A stretch of 64,000 bases of DNA, taken from positions 89,236,682-89,300,681 of the forward strand of contig CM026404.1 of NCBI GenBank assembly GCA_014843695.1, written 5' to 3'. Both the position numbers and the translations under genes were made by a program. This stretch comes from Archivesica marissinica. Its lineage: Eukaryota; Mollusca; Bivalvia; Venerida; Vesicomyidae. Shown one piece after another: positions 53,301 through 64,000 of the stretch. Under the pieces are notes generated by a model. The model ran no database searches and was not told the DNA's origin. It was given only the letters and a program-made list of their open reading frames with translations. Numbering within the stretch: the first letter of the stretch is position 1; every line of letters begins with the position of its first letter.

Positions 53301-56300
53301 TGGGTACATAACCTTGGTATTCGCTAGATACAGACATGGGTACACAACCTTTGTATTCGCGAGATACAGACATGGCTACACAACCTTGGTATTCGCTAGA
53401 TACAGACATGGGTACACAACCTTGGTATTCACGAGATACAGACATGGGTACACAACCTTGGTATTCGCTAGATACAGACATGGGTACATAACCTTGGTAT
53501 TCACGAGATACAGACATGGGTACACAACCTTGGTATTCGCTAGATACAGACATGGGTACATAACCTTGGTATTCGCTAGATACAGACATGGGTACATAAC
53601 CTTGGTATTCGCTAGATACAGACATGGGTACACAACCTTGGTATTCGCTAGATACAGACATGGGTACACAACCTTGGTATTCACGAGATACAGACATGGG
53701 TACACAACCTTGGTATTCACGAGATACAGACATGGGTACACAAGCTTGGTATTCACGAGATACAGACATGGGTACACAACCTTGGTATTCGCTAGATACA
53801 GACTAGGGTACACAACAATCGTATTCACGAGATACAGACATGGGTACACAACCTTGGTATTCGCTAGATACAGACATGGGTACACAACCTTGGTATTCGC
53901 TAGATACAGACATGGGTACACAACCTTGGTATTCGCGAGATACAGACATGGATGCACAACCTTGGTATTCGCTAGATACAGACATGGGTACACAACCTTG
54001 GTATTCGCTAGATACAGACATGGGTACACAACCTTGGTATTCGCTAGATACAGACATGGGTACACAACCTTGGTATTCATGAGATACAGATATGGGTACT
54101 CAACCTTGGTATTCACGAGATACAGACATGGGTACACAACCTTGGTATTCACGAGATACAGACATGGGTACACAACCTTGGTATTCACGAGATACAGACA
54201 TGGGTACACAACCTTGGTATTCACGAGATACAGACATGGGTACACAACCTTGGTATTCACGAGATACAGACATGGGTACACAACCTTGGTATTCACGAGA
54301 TACAGACATGGGTACACAACCTTGGTATTCACGAGATACAGACATGGGTACACAACCTTGGTATTCACGAGATACAGACATGGGTACACAACCTTGGTAT
54401 TCACGAGATACAGACATGGGTACACAACCTTGGTATTCACGAGATACAGACATGGGTACACAACCTTGGTATTCACGAGATACAGACATGGGTACACAAC
54501 CTTGGTATTCACGAGATACAGACATGGGTACACAACCTTGGTATTCGCTAGATACAGACATGGGTACACAACCTTGGTATTCACGAGATACAGACATGGG
54601 TACACAACCTTGGTATTCACGAGATACAGACATGGGTACACAACCTTGGTATTCACGAGATACAGACATGGGTACACAACCTTGGTATTCGCTAGATACA
54701 GACATGGGTACACAACCTTGGTATTCGCGAGATACAGACATGGGTACACAACCTTGGTATTCGCTAGATACAGACATGGGTACACAACCTTGGTATTCAC
54801 GAGATACAGACATGGGTACACAACCTTGGTATTCACTAGATACAGACATGGGTACACAACTTGGTATTCGCTAGATACAGACATGGGTACACAACCTTGG
54901 TATTCGCGAGATACAGACATGGGTACACAACCTTGGTATTCACGAGATACAGACATGGGTACACAACCTGTATTCGCTAGATACAGACATGGGTACACAA
55001 CCTTGGTATTCACGAGATACAGACATGGGTACACAACCTTGGTATTCGCTAGATACAGACATGGGTACACAACCTTGGTATTCGCGAGATACAGACATGG
55101 GTACACAACCTTGGTATTCACGAGATACAGACATGGGTACACAACCTTGGTATTCGCTAGATACAGACATGGGTACACAACCTTGGTATTCGCTAGATAC
55201 AGACATGGGTACACAACCTTGGTATTCGCGAGATACAGACATGGGTACACAACCTTGGTATTCACGAGATACAGACATGGGTACACAACCTTGGTATTCG
55301 CTAGATACAGACATGGGTACACAACCTTGGTATTCGCTAGATACAGACATGGGTACACAACCTTGGTATTCACGAGATACAGACATGGGTACACAACCTT
55401 GGTATTCGCTAGATACAGACATGGGTACACAACCTTGGTATTCGCTAGATACAGACATGGGTACACAACCTTGGTATTCACGAGATACAGACATGGGTAC
55501 ACAACCTTGGTATTCGCTAGATACAGACATGGGTACACAACCTTGGTATTCGCTAGATACAGACATGGGTACACAACCTTGGTATTCACGAGATACAGAC
55601 ATGGGTACACAACCTTGGTATTCGCTAGATACAGACATGGGTACACAACCTTGGTATTCGCTAGATACAGACATGGGTACACAACCTTGGTATTCACGAG
55701 ATACAGACATGGGTACACAACCTTGGTATTCGCGAGATACAGACATGGGTACACAACCTTGGTATTCACGAGATACAGACATGGGTACACAACCTTGGTA
55801 TTCGCGAGATACAGACATGGGTACACAACCTTGGTATTCGCTAGATACAGACATGGGTACACAACCTTGGTATTCACGAGATACAGACATGGGTACACAA
55901 CCTTGGTATTCGCTAGATACAGACATGGGTACACAACCTTGGTATTCGCTAGATACAGACATGGGTACACAACCTTGGTATTCGCTAGATACAGACATGG
56001 GTACACAACCTTGGTATTCGCTAGATACAGACATGGGTACACAACCTTGGTATTCGCTAGATACAGACATGGGTACACAACCTTGGTATTCACGAGATAC
56101 AGACATGGGTACACAACCTTGGTATTCGCTAGATACAGACATGGGTACACAACCTTGGTATTCGCTAGATACAGACATGGGTACACAACCTTGGTATTCA
56201 CGAGATACAGACATGGGTACACAACCTTGGTATTCGCTAGATACAGACATGGGTACACAACCTTGGTATTCGCGAGATACAGACATGGGTACACAACCTT

Positions 56301-59300
56301 GGTATTCGCTAGATACAGACATGGGTACACAACCTTGGTATTCACGAGATACAGACATGGGTACACAACCTTGGTATTCGCTAGATACAGACATGGGTAC
56401 ACAACCTTGGTATTCGCTAGATACAGACATGGGTACACAACCTTGGTATTCGCTAGATACAGACATGGGTACACAACCTTGGTATTCGCTAGATACAGAC
56501 ATGGGTACACAACCTTGGTATTCACGAGATACAGACATGGGTACACAACCTTGGTATTCGCTAGATACAGACATGGGTACACAACCTTGGTATTCGCTAG
56601 ATACAGACATGGGTACACAACCTTGGTATTCACGAGATACAGACATGGGTACACAACCTTGGTATTCGCTAGATACAGACATGGGTACACAACCTTGGTA
56701 TTCACGAGATACAGACATGGGTACACAACCTTGGTATTCGCGAGATACAGACATGGGTACACAACCTTGGTATTCGCTAGATACAGACATGGGTACACAA
56801 CCTTGGTATTCGCTAGATACAGACATGGGTACACAACCTTGGTATTCGCTAGATACAGACATGGGTACACAACCTTGGTATTCGCTAGATACAGACATGG
56901 GTACACAACCTTGGTATTCGCTAGATACAGACATGGGTACACAACCTTGGTATTCGCTAGATACAGACATGGGTACACAACCTTGGTATTCGCTAGATAC
57001 AGACATGGGTACACAACTTGGTATTCGCTAGATACAGACATGGGTACACAACCTTGGTATTCGCGAGATACAGACATGGGTACACAACCTTGGTATTCAC
57101 GAGATACAGACATGGGTACACAACCTTGGTATTCGCTAGATACAGACATGGGTACACAACCTTGGTATTCGCTAGATACAGACATGGGTACACAACCTTG
57201 GTATTCACGAGATACAGACATGGGTACACAACCTTGGTATTCGCTAGATACAGACATGGGTACACAACCTTGGTATTCGCTAGATACAGACATGGGTACA
57301 CAACCTTGGTATTCACGAGATACAGACATGGGTACACAACCTTGNNNNNNNNNNNNNNNNNNNNNNNNNNNNNNNNNNNNNNNNNNNNNNNNNNNNNNNN
57401 NNNNNNNNNNNNNNNNNNNNNNNNNNNNNNNNNNNNNNNNNNNNNNNNNNNNNNNNNNNNNNNNNNNNNNNNNNNNNNNNNNNNNNNNNNNNNNNNNNNN
57501 NNNNNNNNNNNNNNNNNNNNNNNNNNNNNNNNNNNNNNNNNNNNNNNNNNNNNNNNNNNNNNNNNNNNNNNNNNNNNNNNNNNNNNNNNNNNNNNNNNNN
57601 NNNNNNNNNNNNNNNNNNNNNNNNNNNNNNNNNNNNNNNNNNNNNNNNNNNNNNNNNNNNNNNNNNNNNNNNNNNNNNNNNNNNNNNNNNNNNNNNNNNN
57701 NNNNNNNNNNNNNNNNNNNNNNNNNNNNNNNNNNNNNNNNNNNNNNNNNNNNNNNNNNNNNNNNNNNNNNNNNNNNNNNNNNNNNNNNNNNNNNNNNNNN
57801 NNNNNNNNNNNNNNNNNNNNNNNNNNNNNNNNNNNNNNNNNNNNNNNNNNNNNNNNNNNNNNNNNNNNNNNNNNNNNNNNNNNNNNNNNNNNNNNNNNNN
57901 NNNNNNNNNNNNNNNNNNNNNNNNNNNNNNNNNNNNNNNNNNNNNNNNNNNNNNNNNNNNNNNNNNNNNNNNNNNNNNNNNNNNNNNNNNNNNNNNNNNN
58001 NNNNNNNNNNNNNNNNNNNNNNNNNNNNNNNNNNNNNNNNNNNNNNNNNNNNNNNNNNNNNNNNNNNNNNNNNNNNNNNNNNNNNNNNNNNNNNNNNNNN
58101 NNNNNNNNNNNNNNNNNNNNNNNNNNNNNNNNNNNNNNNNNNNNNNNNNNNNNNNNNNNNNNNNNNNNNNNNNNNNNNNNNNNNNNNNNNNNNNNNNNNN
58201 NNNNNNNNNNNNNNNNNNNNNNNNNNNNNNNNNNNNNNNNNNNNNNNNNNNNNNNNNNNNNNNNNNNNNNNNNNNNNNNNNNNNNNNNNNNNNNNNNNNN
58301 NNNNNNNNNNNNNNNNNNNNNNNNNNNNNNNNNNNNNNNNNNNNGTACATAACCTTGGTATTCACGAGATACAGACATGGGTACACAACCTTGGTATTCA
58401 CGAGATACAGACATGGGTACACAACCTTGGTATTCACGAGATACAGACATGGGTACACAACCTTGGTATTCACGAGATACAGACATGGGTACACAACCTT
58501 GGTATTCGCTAGATACAGACATGGGTACACAACATTGGTATTCACTAGATACAGACATGGGTACACAACCTTGGTATTCGCGAGATACAGACATGGGTAC
58601 ACAACCTTGGTATTCGCTAGATACAGACATGGGTACACAACCTTGGTATTCGCTAGATACAGACATGGGTACACAACCTTGGTATTCACGAGATACAGAC
58701 ATGGGTACACAACCTTGGTATTCACGAGATACAGACATGGGTACACAACCTTGGTATTCACGAGATACAGACATGGTACACAACCTTGGTATTCACGAGA
58801 TACAGACATAGGTACACAACCTTGGTATTCGCTAGATACAGACATGGGTACACATCCTTGGTATTCACTAGATACAGACATGGGTACACAACCTTGGTAT
58901 TCGCTAGATACAGACATGGGTACACAACCTTGGTATTCGCTAGATACAGACATGGGTACACAACCTTGGTATTCGCGAGATACAGACATGGGTACACAAC
59001 CTTGGTATTCACGAGATACAGACATGGTACAAACTTGGTATTCGCTAGATACAGACATGGGTACAACCTTGGTATTCCAGATACAGAATGGGTACACAAC
59101 CTTGGTATTCACGAGATACAGACATGGGTACACAACCTTGGTATTCACGAGATACAGACATGGGTACACAACCTTGGTATTCACGAGATACAGACATGGG
59201 TACACAACCTTGGTATTCACGAGATACAGACATGGGTACACAACCTTGGTATTCACGAGATACAGACATAGGTACACAACCTTGGTATTCGCTAGATACA

Positions 59301-62300
59301 GACATGGGTACACAACCTTGGTATTCACTAGATACAGACATGGGTACACAACCTTGGTATTCGCTAGATACAGACATGGGTACACAACCTTGGTATTCAC
59401 GAGATACAGACATGGGTACACAACCTTGGTATTCGCTAGATACAGACATGGGTACAAACCTTGGTATTCGCTAGATACAGACATGGGTACACAACCTTGG
59501 TATTCGCTAGATACAGACATGGGTACACAACCTTGGTATTCGCGAGATACAGACATGGGTACACAACCTTGGTATTCGCTAGATACAGACGGTCACAACC
59601 TTGGTATTCACGAGATACAGACATGGGTACACAACCTTGGTATTCGCTAGATACAGACATGGGTACACAACCTTGGTATTCGCTAGATACAGACATGGGT
59701 ACACAACCTTGGTATTCGCTAGATACAGACATGGGTACACAACCTTGGTATTCGCTAGATACAGACATGGGTACACAACCTTGGTATTCACGAGATACAG
59801 ACATGGGTACACAACCTTGGTATTCGCTAGATACAGACATGGGTACACAACCTTGGTATTCGCTAGATACAGACATGGGTACACAACCTTGGTATTCGCT
59901 AGATACAGACATGGGTACACAACCTTGGTATTCGCGAGATACAGACATGGGTACACAACCTTGGTATTCACGAGATACAGACATGGGTACACAACCTTGG
60001 TATTCGCGAGATACAGACATGGGTACATAACCTTGGTATTCGCTAGATACAGACATGGGTACACAACCTTGGTATTCGCTAGATACAGACATGGGTACAC
60101 AACCTTGGTATTCGCTAGATACAGACATGGGTACACAACCTTGGTATTCGCTAGATACAGACATGGGTACACAACTTGGTATTCGCTAGATACAGACATG
60201 GGTACACAACCTTGGTATTCGCTAGATACAGACATGGGTACACAACCTTGGTATTCGCTAGATACAGACATGGGTACACAACTTGGTATTCGCTAGATAC
60301 AGACATGGGTACACAACCTTGGTATTCGCGAGATACAGACATGGGTACACAACCTTGGTATTCACGAGATACAGACATGGGTACACAACCTTGGTATTCG
60401 CTAGATACAGACATGGGTACACAACCTTGGTATTCGCGAGATACAGACATGGGTACACAACCTTGGTATTCACGAGATACAGACATGGGTACACAACCTT
60501 GGTATTCGCTAGATACAGACATGGGTACACAACCTTGGTATTCGCTAGATACAGACATGGGTACACAACCTTGGTATTCGCTAGATACAGACATGGGTAC
60601 ACAACCTTGGTATTCGCTAGATACAGACATGGGTACACAACCTTGGTATTCGCTAGATACAGACATGGGTACACAACCTTGGTATTCGCTAGATACAGAC
60701 ATGGGTACACAACCTTGGTATTCACGAGATACAGACATGGGTACACAACCTTGGTATTCACGAGATACAGACATGGGTACACAACCTTGGTATTCGTAGA
60801 TACAGACATGGGTACACAACCTTGGTATTCCGAGATACAGACATGGGTACACAACCTTGGTATTCACTAGATACAGACATGGGTACACAACCTTGGTATT
60901 CGCGAGATACAGACATGGCTACACAACCTTGGTATTCACGAGATACAGACATGGGTACATAACCTTGGTATTCGCGAGATACAGACATGGGTACACAACC
61001 TTGGTATTCGCTAGATACAGACATGGGTACATAACCTTGGTATTCACGAGATACAGACATGGGTACACAACCTTGGTATTCGCTAGATACAGACATGGGT
61101 ACACGACCTTGGTATTCGCTAGATACAGACATGGGTACACAACCTTGGTATTCGCTAGATACAGACATGGGTACACAACCTTGGTATTCACGAGATACAG
61201 ACATGGGTACACAACCTTGGTATTCACGAGATACAGACATGGGTACACAACCTTGGTATTCACGAGATACAGACATGGGTACACAACCTTGGTATTCGCT
61301 AGATACAGACATGGGTACACAACCTTGGTATTCACGAGATACAGACATGGGTACACAACCTTGGTATTCGCTAGATACAGACATGGGTACACAACCTTGG
61401 TATTCACTAGATACAGACATGGGTACACAACCTTGGTATTCGCGAGATACAGACATGTGTACACAACCTTGTATTCGCTAGATACAGACATGGGTACACA
61501 ACCTTGGTATTCGCTAGATACAGACATGGGTACATAACCTTGGTATTCACGAGATACAGACATGGGTACACAACCTTGGTATTCACGAGATACAGACATG
61601 GGTACACAACCTTGGTATTCACGAGATACAGACATGGGTACACAACCTTGGTATTCGCTAGATACAGACATGGGTACACATCCTTGGTATTCACTAGATA
61701 CAGACATGGGTACACAACCTTGGTATTCGCTAGATACAGACATGGGTACACAACCTTGGTATTCACGAGATACAGACATGGGTACACAACCTTGGTATTC
61801 ACGAGATACAGACATGGGTACACAACCTTGGTATTCACGAGATACAGACATGGGTACATAACCTTGGTATTCGCTAGATACAGACATGGGTACACAACCT
61901 TGGTATTCGCGAGATACAGACATGGGTACATAGCCTTGGTATTCGCTAGATACAGACATGGGTACACAACCTTGGTATTCACGAGATACAGACATGGGTA
62001 CATAACCTTGGTATTCACTAGATACAGACATGGGTACACAACTTTGGTATTCGCTAGATACAGACATGGGTACACAACCTTGGTATTCGCGAGATACAGA
62101 CATGGGTACACAACCTTGGTATTCACGAGATACAGACATGGGTACACAACCTTGGAATTCGCTAGATACAGACATGGGTACATAACCTTGGTATTCGCTA
62201 CATACAGACATGGGTACACAGCCTTGGTATTCGCGAGATACAGACATGGGTACACAACCTTGGTATTCACGAGATACAGACATGGGTACACAACCTTGGT

Positions 62301-64000
62301 ATTCACGAGATACAGACATGGGTACACAACCTTGGTATTCACGAGATACAGACATGGGTACACAACCTTGGTATTCACGAGATACAGACATGGGTACACA
62401 ACCTTGGTATTCACGAGATACAGACATGGGTACACAACCTTGGTATTCACGAGATACAGACATGTGTACACAACCTTGGTATTCACGAGATACAGACATG
62501 GGTACACAACCTTGGTATTCGCTAGATACAGACATGGGTACACAACCTTGGTATTCACTAGATACAGACATGGGTACACAACCTTGGTATTCGCTAGATA
62601 CAGACATGGGTACACAACCTTGGTATTCACGAGATACAGACATGGGTACACAACCTTGGTATTCACGAGATACAGACATGGGTACACAACCTTGGTATTC
62701 GCTAGATACAGACATGGGTACACAACCTTGGTATTCGCGAGATACAGACATGGGTACACAACCTTGGTATTCGCTAGATACAGACATGGGTACACAACCT
62801 TGGTATTCGCTAGATACAGACATGGGTACACAACCTTGGTATTCGCGAGATACAGACATGGGTACACAACCTTGGTATTCACGAGATACAGACATGGGTA
62901 CACAACCTTGGTATTCGCTAGATACAGACATGGGTACACAACCTTGGTATTCGCTAGATACAGACATGGGTACACAACCTTGGTATTCACGAGATACAGA
63001 CATGGGTACACAACCTTGGTATTCGCTAGATACAGACATGGGTACACAACCTTGGTATTCGCTAGATACAGACATGGGTACACAACCTTGGTATTCACGA
63101 GATACAGACATGGGTACACAACCTTGGTATTCGCGAGATACAGACATGGCTACACAACCTTGGTATTCACGAGATACAGACATGGTTACATAACCTTGGT
63201 ATTCGCGAGATACAGACATGGGTACACAACCTTGGTATTCGCTAGATACAGACATGGGTACATAACCTTGGTATTCACGAGATACAGACATGGGTACACA
63301 ACCTTGGTATTCGCTAGATACAGACATGGGTACACGACCTTGGTATTCGCTAGATACAGACATGGGTACACAACCTTGGTATTCGCTAGATACAGACATG
63401 GGTACACAACCTTGGTATTCGCTAGATACAGACATGGGTACACAACCTTGGTATTCGCTAGATACAGACATGGGTACACAACCTTGGTATTCGCTAGATA
63501 CAGACATGGGTACACAACCTTGGTATTCACGAGATACAGACATGGGTACATAACCTTGGTATTCACTAGATACAGACATGGGTACATAACCTTGGTATTC
63601 GCTAGATACAGACATGGGTACACAACCTTGGTATTCACGAGATACAGACATGGGTACATAACCTTGGTATTCGCTAGATACAGACATGGGTACACAACCT
63701 TGGTATTCGCGAGATACAGACATGGCTACACAACCTTGGTATTCACGAGATACAGAAATGGGTACATAACCTTGGTATTCGCGAGATACAGACATGGGTA
63801 CACAACCTTGGTATTCGCTAGATACAGACATGGGTACATAACCTTGGTATTCACGAGATACAGACATGGGTACACAACCTTGGTATTCGCTTGATACAGA
63901 CATGGGTACACGACCTTGGTATTCGCTAGATACAGACATGGGTACACAACCTTGGTATTCGCTAGATACAGACATGGGTACACAACCTTGGTATTCACGA
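50330..64000. repeat. 36-bp megasatellite, at least 13.7 kb
   Basis: About 350 readable units of GATACAGACATGGGTACACA then ACCTTGGTATTCGCTA. The main variable sites are the last hexamer (TCGCTA, TCACGA, TCGCGA) and CACAAC versus CATAAC. Local homogenised zones exist (a pure TCACGA run at about 54,110-54,540). Since 36 is 12 codons, several frames on both strands stay open, up to 1,780 residues, but the encoded 12-mers match no family and both strands are equally open. The array runs past the window end. Confidence 0.96.
57345..58344. other. Assembly gap, exactly 1,000 N
   Basis: A placeholder inside the 36-bp array. Flanking units are the same type, so the real array may be much longer or shorter. 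Confidence 0.98.

Noticed and set aside
53170..58512. 1,780-residue open frame in the 36-bp array
   Set aside because: It exists only because the unit is 36 bp. Frames on both strands are equally open, it spans 1,000 N, and the 12-residue repeat has no known family.
50330..64000. Centromere
   Set aside because: A long satellite alone does not show centromere identity, and no higher-order or chromatin evidence is available here.

Overview
This is a repeat-dominated piece of an animal genome, most likely a mollusc and plausibly a bivalve. The clues are non-LTR retrotransposon reading-frame fragments, several tRNA-derived SINE families, many short terminal-inverted-repeat elements (MITEs), an AT-rich background and no bacterial-style gene packing. 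The species is inferred from element style only; no host gene identifies it. I find no convincing host protein-coding gene, no true tRNA or rRNA gene and no CRISPR array. The very long open frames across the window arise from tandem repeats whose unit is a multiple of three bases. Element labels such as SINE-A are mine.

Layout. 0-3 kb: SINE-B and two minisatellites (17 bp, 15 bp). 4.3-6.2 kb: a dead LINE carrying four nested insertions. 6.6-12.9 kb: a SINE cluster, including a SINE-D copy swollen by 24-bp and 38-bp arrays and broken by a 1,000-N gap. 13.1-16.0 kb: a 24-bp satellite split by a retroposed LINE tail. 16.6-21.7 kb: tandem SINE-C, a SINE-A with a 3' transduction, two pogo-like MITEs and a second LINE family. 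22.1-24.6 kb: abutting 39-bp and 54/57-bp arrays, the latter studded with TGACGTCA sites. 24.9-25.4 kb: a foldback. 26-35 kb: TTAA-flanked elements, a MITE expanded into a 54-bp array, a LINE 3' end and a 43/44-bp satellite with a 130-bp higher-order unit. 35-41 kb: more SINEs, a second copy of the first LINE (containing a 17-bp array) and a short perfect hairpin. 41.0-47.4 kb: a 30-bp array running directly into an 18-bp array. 47.8-50.1 kb: SINE-C with a MITE inside it, a solo MITE, a LINE 3' UTR, SINE-D and an 83/85-bp array. 50.3-64 kb: a 36-bp megasatellite running off the window, with a second 1,000-N gap.

The main biological story is where the satellites come from. For four loci (7.7-9.4, 30.0-31.4, 37.7-38.4 and 41.0-41.5 kb) the repeat unit can be matched to a defined part of a transposable element, either an unexpanded copy in this same window or the element in which the array still sits. 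Two paralogous LINE copies (4.3-6.2 and 37.6-39.6 kb) serve as each other's empty-site reference, so insertion boundaries and target duplications can be read directly. Together they record a region where transposons insert into one another and their ends or interiors are then amplified into minisatellites.
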